A stretch of 47,123 bases of DNA. It comes from Clostridia bacterium. Lineage in GTDB: Bacteria > Bacillota > Clostridia > TANB77 > UBA1234. Within the stretch, counting starts at the first letter, position 1. Each line of letters opens with the position of its first letter. The notes beneath the pieces were generated by a model that saw only the letters and a list, made by a program, of their open reading frames with translations, did not search any database and was not told the DNA's origin. The translations under genes and the position numbers were made by a program. This document shows, in pieces, positions 18,312 to 27,523 of this stretch. The stretch spans positions 1 through 47,123 of the forward strand of contig JAFUGH010000054.1 of the NCBI GenBank assembly GCA_017469465.1, written 5' to 3'.

Positions 18312-18456
18312 ATAATCACCTAAGATTACAATATTATTAAACTATTAAATATATTACAAATAATACTTTTAAAATTATGTGGTAATTTTTATTTATAATT
18401 CAATATCTAATAAAAAGTAAAAAATAATGAAAAAATAAGAAAAAGGAGGGAATCAT

Positions 18457-19791
18457 ATGGATTTGGAAACCATTACAAAATTATTAGATGAAAAGAAATT
18501 TTCTGAAATTAAAAAAGAATTTCAAGAGATGAACGAATATGATATTGCAGTTCTAATACAGGACTTGCCAGAAAGTCATTTAGCACAAACATTTAGATTA
18601 ATACAAAAAGATAAAGCTAGTGATGTTTTTTCTTATATGGATGAAGACGTTCAAAGAAATTTAATCTCATTATTAAATACGCAAGAAGCAACACAAATTA
18701 TTGAAGAAATGTACTCTGATGATGCAGCAGACTTATTTGAAGAAATGCCTGCCGGAATGGTTTCTAAACTATTACGTAATGTATCTAAAGAAACAAGAAG
18801 ATATATTAATGTATTATTAAAATATCCTGAAAATTCTGCTGGCTCATTGATGGCGGTGGAGTATATTCATTTGAAAAAAGGAATTACAATAGAAGAGGCG
18901 TTTACTAAAATTAGAAATGCAGAAGATGAGTTTGTATCTTATGATTCATGTTATGTGACAGATAAAGAAAGACATTTACTAGGGTATGTTGAAATGAAAA
19001 ATTTACTGACGCATCCTTTAGATACTTTAATAGATGATATCATGGAAGAAAGCGAAACGATTAATACTCTAATGGACCAGGAAGAAGTCGCAAATATATT
19101 TCAGGATTATGATTACAGTTCCTTGCCAGTAGTAGATTCAGAAAATAGACTTGTAGGAATTATCACTATTGACGATATTATTGATATTATTGAAGAAGAA
19201 GCAACAGAAGATATTGAAAAAATGGCTGCTATTACTCCAACGGATAAACCATATATAAAGACAGGAATTATAGAAACGTGGAAAAAGAGGATTCCATGGC
19301 TGCTTTTATTAATGATTTCAGCAACTTTTACAGGAAGTATTATTACCCATTTCGAAGAAGCATTAGCGGCGTATGTGGTTTTAACAGCATTTATTCCAAT
19401 GCTAATGGATACAGGCGGAAATGCTGGTAGTCAGGCGAGTGTATCTATTATTCGTGGATTATCTCTAGGAGAAATAGAATATACAGATATTTTTAAAGTA
19501 ATTTGGAAAGAAATTAGAGTTAGCTTTTTATGTGGTGTTACATTAGCGGTAGCAAATTTTGCAAAGTTGATGTTATTCGATAAAGTAGGTGTACAGATAT
19601 CACTTGTAGTTTGCGGAACTTTAGTTATGACTGTTATGGTAGCTAAATTTATTGGATGTTCTTTACCAATACTTGCTAAAAAAATTGGCTTTGACCCCGC
19701 AGTAATGGCAAGTCCTTTTATAACTACAATAGTAGATGCTTGTTCTTTACTAATTTATTTTAAATTTGCGAGTTTATTATTAGGAATATAA
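18457..19791 (+). CDS. mgtE: Magnesium transporter MgtE
   Basis: A 444-residue Mg2+ channel. The order is typical: N-terminal superhelical domain (1-130) with repeated VFSYMDEDVQ / LFEEMPAGMVSKLL type helices; two CBS domains (about 132-250) ending in VVDSENRLVGIITIDDIIDIIEEE; and five membrane helices (about 275-444) with the pore motif MLMDTGGNAGSQASVSIIRGL. Ribosome site AAAGGAGGG. The 145-base upstream gap is too short and shows no sign of an M-box riboswitch. mutY follows 25 bases later, so the two may be co-transcribed. Confidence 0.96.
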   Translation: MDLETITKLLDEKKFSEIKKEFQEMNEYDIAVLIQDLPESHLAQTFRLIQKDKASDVFSYMDEDVQRNLISLLNTQEATQIIEEMYSDDAADLFEEMPAGMVSKLLRNVSKETRRYINVLLKYPENSAGSLMAVEYIHLKKGITIEEAFTKIRNAEDEFVSYDSCYVTDKERHLLGYVEMKNLLTHPLDTLIDDIMEESETINTLMDQEEVANIFQDYDYSSLPVVDSENRLVGIITIDDIIDIIEEEATEDIEKMAAITPTDKPYIKTGIIETWKKRIPWLLLLMISATFTGSIITHFEEALAAYVVLTAFIPMLMDTGGNAGSQASVSIIRGLSLGEIEYTDIFKVIWKEIRVSFLCGVTLAVANFAKLMLFDKVGVQISLVVCGTLVMTVMVAKFIGCSLPILAKKIGFDPAVMASPFITTIVDACSLLIYFKFASLLLGI

Positions 19792-19816
19792 ATACGTAAA
19801 AAATGAGGAGATAGCA

Positions 19817-20845
19817 GTGCAAAAATTACAAGACATTGTGGAGCCATTGCTTATATGGTATCAAATAAATAAACGAGAACTTCCTTGGAGGAAAGATAAG
19901 GAACCTTATCATGTATGGATTTCTGAAATTATGCTTCAACAAACAAGAATAGAAGCGGTCAAAAGTTATTATACTCGATTTATGAGAGAACTCCCAACAA
20001 TAGAAAAGTTAGCAAGTGTAAATGAGGAAAAATTATTAAAACTTTGGGAAGGGCTTGGATATTATAGTAGAGCAAGAAATCTAAATAAAGCTGCAAAGAT
20101 GATAATGGAAAAATACGATGGAAAGATGCCTACCACATATGAACAATTACTACATCTCCCAGGAGTAGGGGAATATACTGCTGGTGCAATTGCATCTATT
20201 TGCTATAACGAAAAAGTTACAGCGGTAGATGGAAATGTATTACGTGTTATTTCGAGAGTAATAGGGAGTAAGGAAGATGTTTTACTTCTAGAAACGAAAA
20301 GAAAAATAGAACAAAAACTAAGAGACATCATGCCCACGCAATCTGGTGATTTTAATGAAGCTTTAATGGAATTAGGCGAGTGCATTTGCTTTCCAAATGG
20401 AGCACCAACATGTGATAAGTGTCCAATGAATAAAATGTGTATTGCTTATCAAAAAAATTTAATAGAAGACATTCCTGTTAGAATAAAAAAGTTAAAACGT
20501 AAAAATGAAACAAAAACAGTATTGGTGATGATTACATCAGAAGAAAAAATAGCCATTGAAAAAAGAATAAATCAAGGTTTATTAAGTGGATTATATCAAT
20601 TACCAAATGCAGAGGGAGATCTGAATGAAAATGAAATAAAAGAATTATTAAAAGATTGGGGATTAAGTGTAAAAAGAATTAGCTACTTAAAAAAAGCAAA
20701 ACATATATTTACGCATGTTGATTGGGAGATGGATTGTTATCTTGTGGAAGTTGAAAGTGAAAATGGAAAGTTTATGTGGGTAACAAAAGAAGAACTAGTA
20801 AAGAAATATCCTTTACCAACAGCTTTTCAAAAGGTAATAAAGTAG
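19817..20845 (+). CDS. mutY: Adenine DNA glycosylase MutY
   Basis: A 342-residue base-excision repair enzyme that removes A mispaired with 8-oxoguanine. Features: EIMLQQTRIEAV near residue 36 with the catalytic Glu region, helix-hairpin-helix LPGVGEYTAGAI (about 114-125), catalytic Asp in AVDGNVLRVISR (about 136-147), the [4Fe-4S] set CICFPNGAPTCDKCPMNKMC (about 188-207), and a C-terminal NUDIX-like 8-oxoG recognition domain (about 230-342). The start is a GTG nine bases after GAGGAG. Length is normal. Confidence 0.95.
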   Translation: MQKLQDIVEPLLIWYQINKRELPWRKDKEPYHVWISEIMLQQTRIEAVKSYYTRFMRELPTIEKLASVNEEKLLKLWEGLGYYSRARNLNKAAKMIMEKYDGKMPTTYEQLLHLPGVGEYTAGAIASICYNEKVTAVDGNVLRVISRVIGSKEDVLLLETKRKIEQKLRDIMPTQSGDFNEALMELGECICFPNGAPTCDKCPMNKMCIAYQKNLIEDIPVRIKKLKRKNETKTVLVMITSEEKIAIEKRINQGLLSGLYQLPNAEGDLNENEIKELLKDWGLSVKRISYLKKAKHIFTHVDWEMDCYLVEVESENGKFMWVTKEELVKKYPLPTAFQKVIK

Positions 20846-20864
20846 AATGGAACTGATAAAAATA

Positions 20865-20931
20865 AAAACGGAACATATTTCATTATGCGCTTTTATATTC
20901 GAAAAGTACATAATGAAATATGTTCCGTTTT
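20865..20931. terminator. Bidirectional terminator between mutY and the beta-helix lipoprotein gene
   Basis: A perfect 23-bp inverted repeat (20865-20887 with 20909-20931), with A4 at one end and T4 at the other and a smaller CTTTT/AAAAG pair in the loop. It lies between two convergent genes and can act in both directions. Confidence 0.85.
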
Positions 20932-20939
20932 ATGATTAC

Positions 20940-21950
20940 TTAATCTGCATAATCAATATAATATTTATTCTCTGAATTCTCATCTTTTATCACACAACCA
21001 TTTAGTCTGACATCATCTTCAGTAGAACTAAAATAATCGTATTTGTTTCCTTCAAATAAACATTGCGTAAAAGTAATATTAGAACTTTCAGAGGCTGATA
21101 TTAATGAAGAAACATAGTCACTTCTATTTGAAGTTATAGTACAATTATTAAACAAAGTATCTTTACATTTATGAATAGCAAACATAGTATATTCTCCATT
21201 ATCCCTAAAAATGCAATTATTAAAAACAAAATGATTGCTATTACTTAAATCTAATATTCCATAAGAACATCCATAAATATCTGTATTATTGATAACTACA
21301 TTGTTAGTTTCACGTGAGATAATTCCATATGTTCCACAACCATATAGATGGCAATGATCTATTTCAATATCAGAAGAATTCTCAATTTGAATTACGCCGC
21401 CTGAACAACTACCTTTTTCAACTTCATGCCCAACAACTAAGCCACTAATTTTCACATTTTTACAATTATTTAAACTAATAACATTAACATGAGCCCCTTC
21501 TGTTACGATTTCTGGCATAACATTGTTAGCAGAACATATTTCCAAATGGTCAATGTTACGAATAATGAATTCATAACCATCGTACCAATCTTCTACTTTT
21601 ATATTATCGTTTTCAAAAGTAGTTGGATCAATATCTGAAATATTATAATAATCTTCCGTTAAGATAATTTTCGTAAAAGGTTTAACATTTTGAAAAAGGT
21701 CTTTTGCTGAGGAAACCTTCACTTCCGTATACTTTTCTTCTTCTTGAGCTGGTGAAGAATTATTAATCTCTTGTGAAGGGATGTCTTCAGACGTGTTATC
21801 TTTGGAAATATTGTTAGTCGTTGTAGATTCTACGTTGCTGGTTGTAGATTCTATGCCACTGTTTGTTGGTGTTTTAATGATGCTATCACATGCAGTTAAT
21901 GTTATTAAGCTGATAAGCAAAACAAGAAATAAAGAAATAATTTTTTTCAT
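20940..21950 (-). CDS. Exported lipoprotein with a right-handed beta-helix domain
   Basis: A 336-residue protein with signal peptide and lipobox LTAC (Cys near residue 21). A Ser/Thr/Asn-rich linker follows (about 25-75), then a beta-helix repeat region (about 130-330). There, short rungs such as VKISGLVVGHEV, IEIDHCHLYGCGTYGI, VVINNTDIYGCSYGI and FVFNNCIFRDNGEYTMF repeat every 22-25 residues, as in the NosD/pectate-lyase-like superfamily. Such proteins often bind or cut polysaccharides. No catalytic residues can be named. The start is the ATG with AGGAGG upstream (minus strand, 21950); an upstream in-frame ATG at 21986 has no site. Confidence 0.78.
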   Translation of the reverse strand: MKKIISLFLVLLISLITLTACDSIIKTPTNSGIESTTSNVESTTTNNISKDNTSEDIPSQEINNSSPAQEEEKYTEVKVSSAKDLFQNVKPFTKIILTEDYYNISDIDPTTFENDNIKVEDWYDGYEFIIRNIDHLEICSANNVMPEIVTEGAHVNVISLNNCKNVKISGLVVGHEVEKGSCSGGVIQIENSSDIEIDHCHLYGCGTYGIISRETNNVVINNTDIYGCSYGILDLSNSNHFVFNNCIFRDNGEYTMFAIHKCKDTLFNNCTITSNRSDYVSSLISASESSNITFTQCLFEGNKYDYFSSTEDDVRLNGCVIKDENSENKYYIDYAD

Positions 21951-22077
21951 ATTAATCCTCCTATCGTAGTTTTCTAAATTGAACATATCACATAATACTC
22001 CATATTGTCAAGGATATAACCTTTTAAGATAATTTTTGATATTTTTTCATAGTTAATTTTAGAAAAATTAATATTAA

Positions 22078-22263
22078 AAAAGTGTATACTTCACGGAAAA
22101 GCATTTGTGTGATAATATTAAACAAATGGTAAGTCAAAATGAAAATTGGAATTTAGTGAGATTTAATAAAGAGTACAGTGACACTTATTTAGACATAAAA
22201 AATAAAACAATTTCTATAGAAGAAAATATTAATGAAGTATTAGAAAAATTATTGAAAAGGTGA
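22078..22263 (+). pseudogene. Small open frame, probably the tail of a lost gene
   Basis: An open stretch of about 61 codons ending at 22263, with an internal ATG at 22126 giving 45 residues (ending ISIEENINEVLEKLLKR). Composition is coding-like upstream of the ATG too (VYFTEKHLCDNIKQM), yet there is no start codon with a ribosome site. The end resembles the C-terminal helix of small P-loop kinases, but this is weak. It stops seven bases before the DUF1848 gene. Not identified with confidence. Confidence 0.35.
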
Positions 22264-22269
22264 TAGATA

Positions 22270-23199
22270 ATGATAATCAATACTGGTATGAGAACTGATA
22301 TACCCGCTTTTTATGCAACTTGGTTGCTCAATAGAATTAAAGAAGGTTACGTTTATGTAAGAAATCCATATGATAAAAAACAGGTAACGAAATATAGCTT
22401 AAATCCTAAGGCAGTTGACTGTTTAGCATTTTGTACCAAAAATCCACATCCTTTGATTAGTCATTTAACAGAATTAGATAAGTATAGACAATTTTGGTTT
22501 GTCACTATTACACCATATGGAAAAGAGATAGAACCAAATGTGCCAGACAAAAAGTTAGTGATTGAAGACTTTAAAAAATTGTCTAACAATTTAGGAGTGG
22601 ACTCGGTAGCACTGAGATATGACCCAATATTTTTAAATAACAAATTTGATATCAATATGCATATCAGATGTTTCAAAAAATTATTGTCACAATTGAAGGG
22701 CTATACGCATGATTGTACGATTAGTTTTTTAGACTTATATGAGAAGGTGAAAAGAAATGCCCCTGATTTAGTACCACCAAATGAGGACGAACAAAGAGAA
22801 ATAGCAAAAGCTTTTTATCAAATTGGAAAAGAAAATGACATAGCAATTCATGCATGTTGTGAAAAAGAGTTTTTAAAAGAGTATGGAATTGATATTACAG
22901 GATGTATAAGTCAAGAAATATTAGAGAAGGCAATACATAGTCGCTTGAAGATTCAAAAAAAACAAAACCCAAGAACAGTATGTAATTGTGTACTTGGCAA
23001 CGATATTGGTGCATATGACACATGTCCACATCTTTGTAAGTATTGCTATGCAAATACGAATGTGGTTTTAGTGAAAGAAAATTTCAAAAAGCATATTCCA
23101 ACGTCACCATTCTTAATTGGTAAGGAAGAAGAAGGAGATAGGATAACAGAAGCAAAGCAGAAGAGTTGGATTGAAGAGCATGAACAACTTAATTTTTAA
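22270..23199 (+). CDS. DUF1848 family protein
   Basis: A 309-residue protein of the DUF1848 family, distantly related to radical-SAM TIM barrels. The N-terminus MIINTGMRTDIPAFYATWLLNRIKEGYVYVRNP is diagnostic. The C-terminal cysteine cluster CNCVLGNDIGAYDTCPHLCKYCYA (about residues 238-261) holds six Cys and suggests an iron-sulfur cluster. The biochemical role is unknown. The ribosome site is weak (AAAAGGTGATAGATA). Begins just after the small open frame at 22078-22263. Confidence 0.85.
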   Translation: MIINTGMRTDIPAFYATWLLNRIKEGYVYVRNPYDKKQVTKYSLNPKAVDCLAFCTKNPHPLISHLTELDKYRQFWFVTITPYGKEIEPNVPDKKLVIEDFKKLSNNLGVDSVALRYDPIFLNNKFDINMHIRCFKKLLSQLKGYTHDCTISFLDLYEKVKRNAPDLVPPNEDEQREIAKAFYQIGKENDIAIHACCEKEFLKEYGIDITGCISQEILEKAIHSRLKIQKKQNPRTVCNCVLGNDIGAYDTCPHLCKYCYANTNVVLVKENFKKHIPTSPFLIGKEEEGDRITEAKQKSWIEEHEQLNF

Positions 23200-23358
23200 T
23201 TGATGGTGATTTTTTGTCATTCACTTAAAGAAAAGTGGTTGGAAATTTTCAATAGTTTAAAATGGGCATTCTATTGCTTTTTTAAAACGATTATATTATA
23301 CTTTAAGTGATTATGAGATTTACACCCTTAAAGAGAAAAATATTGATGAGGAAAATGA

Positions 23359-24051
23359 ATGAAGAATAAAATTGAAAAAGAATTATTTAAAATGGCTGAT
23401 GAAACTTATGCAGAATTTCATAGGGGTATTGTGAATGATGATATACCTATTATAGGAGTAAGACTTCCGAAACTTAGAGAGTATGCTAAAAGTTTAAGCA
23501 AGAAGGATACGTTAGAATTTTTATTAGAAAATATAAAAGAAGATTATTACGAGGAGATATTACTAAAGGGAATTTTGATTGGTTTATATCCAAAACTTAG
23601 TTTTGAGGAAGTTAAAAAATATATTCAATACTATGTACCTAAGATAAGAAATTGGGCATTGTGTGATTCTTTTTGTAGTAGCCTAAAAATTACTAAAAAG
23701 TATAAATCTGAAATTTGGAAAACGATAGAAGGTTATTTAAAATCTAGCAAAGAATTTGATGTAAGATTTGCATTAGTAATGATTTTGAATTATTATATAG
23801 AGGATGAATATATTAAAGATATTTTTAAGATTATTAATCATGTGACAGTTGATGAGTATTACACTAAAATGGCTAATGCTTGGCTAATATCATATTGTTT
23901 CATAAAGTATTATGATGAAACATTAGAGTTTTATCAAAATAATTGCCAAATTGATACATGGACGTATCATAAAGGAATTCAAAAGGCAATAGAGTCTTAT
24001 CGATTAACTAAAGAACAAAAAGATGAATTAAAAAAGTTACGTAAGTATTGA
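23359..24051 (+). CDS. DNA alkylation repair protein, AlkD-like
   Basis: A 230-residue HEAT-repeat-like protein of the AlkC/AlkD DNA glycosylase superfamily, which removes positively charged alkylated bases. Typical are IIGVRLPKLREYAKSL near residue 33, the EEILLKGILIGL helix, NWALCDSFCSSLK (about 96-108) and FDVRFALVMILNYYI (about 133-147). The conserved Trp and Asp of the active-site cleft are seen in NWALCDSF. Ribosome site TGAGGAAAATGA. Stands alone; a general repair role is inferred from family. Confidence 0.85.
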   Translation: MKNKIEKELFKMADETYAEFHRGIVNDDIPIIGVRLPKLREYAKSLSKKDTLEFLLENIKEDYYEEILLKGILIGLYPKLSFEEVKKYIQYYVPKIRNWALCDSFCSSLKITKKYKSEIWKTIEGYLKSSKEFDVRFALVMILNYYIEDEYIKDIFKIINHVTVDEYYTKMANAWLISYCFIKYYDETLEFYQNNCQIDTWTYHKGIQKAIESYRLTKEQKDELKKLRKY

Positions 24052-24060
24052 AATTTCGAT

Positions 24061-24089
24061 TTGTTTTTCACAATATTGATTGTTATAAT
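24061..24089 (+). promoter_or_regulatory. Promoter of the alcohol dehydrogenase gene
   Basis: TTGTTT, 17 bases, TATAAT. It lies directly after the AlkD-like stop codon and 31 bases before the dehydrogenase start. Confidence 0.6.
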
Positions 24090-24120
24090 GATTATTAATA
24101 TATACTAAGGAGGAATTGAA

Positions 24121-25281
24121 ATGGCTGTTAAGTTTGTGCTAAATGAAACCTCGTATTTTGGAAAAGGTGCTAGGGAAGAATTGGTTAGCGAAATACAAAA
24201 AAGAGGATATAAGAAAGTTTTTTTGGTAAGTGACAAAGCTCTTGTTGAATGTGGTGTTACTGCGAAGATTCAAAATTTGTTAGAGGAAGCAAAGATACAC
24301 TATACTTTATATTCAGAAATAAAACCAAATCCAACAATCCAAAACGTTTTAGATGGAGTAAAAGCTTGTAAAAAATTTAAAGCAGATTTAATATTGGCTG
24401 TTGGTGGTGGTTCAAGTATTGATACTGCAAAGGGAATTTCTATTATCATGACGAATCCGGATAGAGCAGATGTAATATCTTTAAATGGATTATCTAATAC
24501 TGCTCATAGAGGCTTACCAATGATTGCAATGCCAACTACAGCAGGAACCGCTGCAGAGGTGACAATAAACTATGTTATTACTGATCCTGATAGAGAAATA
24601 AAAATGGTATGTGTAGATCCAAATGATATTCCTATACTTTCAATTGTCGATTCAGAGCTAATGGCGTCTATGCCAAAAAGCTTAGCGGCTGCAACTGGAA
24701 TGGATGCGTTAACTCATGCGGTAGAAGGGTATATTACAAAAGCACATAATACTATGTCTGATATGTTTCATATGCAAGCAATAAAAATGATTTTTGAATA
24801 TTTGCCATCAGCCGTAAATGATAAAGATGGAGAAGCAATTGATAAAATGGGAATGGCACAATATATTGCTGGAATGGGATTTTCTAACGTAGGACTTGGT
24901 ATTGTTCATTCAATGGCACATCAACTTGGAGCTGTATACGACACACCACATGGAATTGCAAATGCTATGCTTCTTCCAATTGTTATGAGATTTAATGGAA
25001 AAAATCAAGAAACAGTACAAAGATTTAGAGAAATACTATGTGAAATTGGTAGACCGGACGCCAAAGAGTTAAACGACCAAGATGTGATAAATACTTTTGT
25101 ATGGATGCTATCTGAGTTAAGTAAAAAGGTTGGTATTACACAAACAATCAAGGATTATGGTGCAAAAGAAGAGGATTTAGAAATGCTTGCGGAGAAAGCA
25201 ATGGAAGATCCTTGTAAACCTGGAAATCCTGTTGAGGTTACAAAAGAAGACTTTATAAAGCTTTTTAGAGAAGCAATGTAA
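24121..25281 (+). CDS. Iron-containing alcohol dehydrogenase (FucO/lactaldehyde reductase type)
   Basis: A 386-residue group III dehydrogenase that reduces an aldehyde (or oxidises an alcohol) with NAD(H). The nucleotide motif GGGSSIDTAKG (about residues 94-104) and MPTTAGTAAEVT (about 138-149) are clear. Metal ligands Asp and His lie in GMDALTHAVEGY (about 196-207), and further His residues in VHSMAHQLGAVYDTPHGIANA (about 264-284). Closest in character to lactaldehyde/1,2-propanediol oxidoreductases, but the substrate cannot be fixed and no propanediol genes are nearby. Ribosome site AAGGAGG; own promoter and terminator make it a single-gene unit. Confidence 0.92.
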   Translation: MAVKFVLNETSYFGKGAREELVSEIQKRGYKKVFLVSDKALVECGVTAKIQNLLEEAKIHYTLYSEIKPNPTIQNVLDGVKACKKFKADLILAVGGGSSIDTAKGISIIMTNPDRADVISLNGLSNTAHRGLPMIAMPTTAGTAAEVTINYVITDPDREIKMVCVDPNDIPILSIVDSELMASMPKSLAAATGMDALTHAVEGYITKAHNTMSDMFHMQAIKMIFEYLPSAVNDKDGEAIDKMGMAQYIAGMGFSNVGLGIVHSMAHQLGAVYDTPHGIANAMLLPIVMRFNGKNQETVQRFREILCEIGRPDAKELNDQDVINTFVWMLSELSKKVGITQTIKDYGAKEEDLEMLAEKAMEDPCKPGNPVEVTKEDFIKLFREAM

Positions 25282-25282
25282 G

Positions 25283-25318
25283 AATATAGCGGTGCATAAA
25301 TATGCATCGCTATATTTG
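25283..25318 (+). terminator. Terminator after the alcohol dehydrogenase gene
   Basis: A 16-bp stem (25283-25298 with 25301-25316, one G-T pair) and a two-base loop, ending in TATATTTG. The arms (TAGCGGTGCAT / ATGCATCGCTA) also resemble the dispersed palindrome family, perhaps by chance. Confidence 0.65.
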
Positions 25319-25347
25319 TATATACTGTACGCAACTGTAAATTTATA

Positions 25348-25376
25348 TTGTATATTTATATAAAATATACTAAAAT
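25348..25376 (+). promoter_or_regulatory. Promoter of the MmcQ/YjbR gene
   Basis: TTGTAT, 17 bases, TAAAAT, 36 bases before the start codon. Confidence 0.55.
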
Positions 25377-25412
25377 AACAATAGTATAAGAGAATAATTC
25401 CTTGGAGGCAAT

Positions 25413-26428
25413 ATGAGAAATTTAGAAATATTATTAAAGAATAAAAGTGTTAATTATGATAGGCTAGAAGAGTTTGGATTTCAAAAAAAACAAAATGAAT
25501 ATATTTATTATGATGATATATGTGATGAACAATTTCAAGTAGTGATTTTTATTTCTGAAAAAAAAAATATTCCAAAGTTGTAGATTTATTTAATGAAGAT
25601 GAATATTTACTTGTTGATGTGCAAGATTCTGTTGGGGAATTTGTCGGAAAAGTAAGAGAAGAGTATGAACTTATTTTACAAGACTTTATGGATAATTGTA
25701 CTATTCCTAATGTTTTCCAAAGTAAACAAGCGCAAGAAGTAATTCAATATGTGAGAAAAAAATATGGAGACGATTTAGAATTTTTATGGGATAAGCTTCC
25801 TGAGGCAGCTATTTGGAGAAATAAAGAGAATCAAAAGTGGTATGGAATATTAATGAAAGTTTCTGAAAGAAAATTAGGAATTAATTCAGATAAAATAGTG
25901 GATATGATTGATTTAAGATGCATAAAAGGTGAAAATATCGTTGATAATCAAAAAATATTTCCAGGCTACCATATGAACAAACAAAGTTGGATAACAATTA
26001 AATTAGATGGTACTATGAAGACAAAAGAAATTTTTGAAGCAATTGATAAAAGCTACAATATCAATAGAGGTTCTGGCACATGGTTCCTTCCAACCAATCC
26101 TCATATGTTTGATATTATTAGTTATTTAGACAAGCATAAAGTGATAACTTGGGATAAAGCATTAGGTGTACTTACTAATGACTTAATATACATATATGTT
26201 GGCGCACCATATTCTTCTATACTATATAAATGTAAAGTAATAGATGTGGTGCCAAATTCCTATACTAAGAAGAAAAATATTACAATGGAAGTGTTAGAAA
26301 AATATGATAAGGAAAAATATCCTATGAAATTATTGAAGGAACATGGACTTAAAACGGTACGCTGGGCACATAGTATGCCTGCAGAGCTAGTTGAATTTAT
26401 GAAAAATGAGAGTAGGATTCATAGCTAA
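25413..26428 (+). pseudogene. MmcQ/YjbR family protein with C-terminal EVE/PUA-like domain, frameshifted at an A10 tract
   Basis: Two frames join into one 338-residue protein. The start ATG at 25413 follows TTGGAGG. The N-terminal 120 residues are not assigned. The MmcQ/YjbR double-wing domain lies at about 120-220 (AQEVIQYVRKKYGDDLEFLW, WRNKENQKWYGILM, FPGYHMNKQSWITI). Residues about 225-330 look like an EVE/PUA-type domain (GTWFLPTNPHMFDIISYL, WDKALG, NDLIYIYVGAPYSSILYKC). The reading frame shifts by -1 at a run of ten A residues (25558-25567): with eleven it would read EKKKYSKVVDLF on into the rest. This could be a real mutation, a sequencing error, or a tract corrected by transcriptional slippage. 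Confidence 0.75.
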
Positions 26429-26451
26429 GAATGTGGAATAGGTGAGAATAG

Positions 26452-27348
26452 ATGAATTATATGTTGATGATTAGACCAATGATTGGTGCTGTAATTGGAT
26501 ATGTCACTAATTGGATAGCTGTAAAAATGATGTTTAGACCGTTACATCCAATAAAAGTTGGAAATTGGACGTTACCTTTTACGCCAGGCATCATCCCTAA
26601 AAATAAAGAGCGAATATCAAATTCTATTGGAAATGTCATAAGTGAAAATTTATTAAATGAGCAAGTGCTTTTAGATAATTTACTTTCTGATGAAATAGAA
26701 GCAGTCATAACTCAAAGAATAATAGGGGGGATTGATAATTTAAAACGAGATGAAGAAACAATTGAAAAACGTATAACCAGCGTGGTAGATAAAACTTCAT
26801 ATGATATAACGGTTGCTTATTTGATTGATTCATTAGCAGATAAAATTTACGAAACAATTCAGGAGTCGAATGTTGGAGCAACGATAGCTAAGCAAATTGA
26901 AAGTGGAGTAATGGAAAAATTAAGTGGCTCTATTTTGGGAATGTTTGGTGGAAATACATTTGTATCGAAAATATCTGATTCAATCGAAGATAAAATTAAT
27001 GAATATATTAGAAAAAATGGACATGAAATAGTTACAAATATGGTTGAAGAGGAAATGAATAAAATAACTAATGCAAAAATTTCAGATGTAATGGCTAAAG
27101 TGGAAAAATCAGAAATAGATTTAGTTTCTATTACTATGAATATATATAAAAAAATAGTAATGGAAAAATTGTCAGACATATTAAAGATGATAAATATAGC
27201 AAAAATAGTCACAGATAAAATTAACGCAATGGACATGCTAGAACTAGAAAAAATGATATTGGAAATTATGAAAAAGGAATTAAATGCTTTAGTAAATTTA
27301 GGGGCTGTTATTGGATTTGTACTTGGACTTTTGAATTTATTAATTTAA
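26452..27348 (+). CDS. DUF445 family membrane protein (YheB-like)
   Basis: A 298-residue protein of the DUF445/UPF0754 family. The conserved N-terminus reads PMIGAVIGYVTNWIAVKMMFRPL, followed by FTPGIIPKNKERISNSIG (about residues 43-60). A long, mostly helical amphipathic middle follows, then a hydrophobic C-terminus, LGAVIGFVLGLLNLLI, also typical. In Bacillus relatives the protein is linked to spores or membranes without a defined function. Starts 24 bases after the MmcQ/YjbR stop, so it is likely in the same transcript. Confidence 0.87.
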   Translation: MNYMLMIRPMIGAVIGYVTNWIAVKMMFRPLHPIKVGNWTLPFTPGIIPKNKERISNSIGNVISENLLNEQVLLDNLLSDEIEAVITQRIIGGIDNLKRDEETIEKRITSVVDKTSYDITVAYLIDSLADKIYETIQESNVGATIAKQIESGVMEKLSGSILGMFGGNTFVSKISDSIEDKINEYIRKNGHEIVTNMVEEEMNKITNAKISDVMAKVEKSEIDLVSITMNIYKKIVMEKLSDILKMINIAKIVTDKINAMDMLELEKMILEIMKKELNALVNLGAVIGFVLGLLNLLI

Positions 27349-27523
27349 AACATGAGGAGTATAAGAATGAATAAAGATAAAAAATAATAATTTTTAGTTA
27401 TCAATATGGCATAATTAACTAGATAAATAGCGTATGTATTGAAAATGTAATAAATATTATTATGCTTGAAAGAATCATTCAAATTTAATATACTAGTATA
27501 TATAAATGAAAGGGGATAAATTT

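Noticed and set aside
18312..18456. M-box Mg2+ riboswitch before mgtE
   Set aside because: The gap is about 145 bases of plain AT-rich DNA shared with a divergent gene, with no stem set or terminator of the right form.
26859..27236. 125-codon minus-strand frame opposite the DUF445 gene
   Set aside because: Antisense to a recognised family member; Ile/Ser/Phe-rich low-complexity product, no motif.
27367..27387. Six-codon ORF MNKDKK after the DUF445 gene with a GAGGAG site
   Set aside because: It has a ribosome site but is too short to support, has no amino-acid bias that suggests a leader, and no terminator or synthetase follows.
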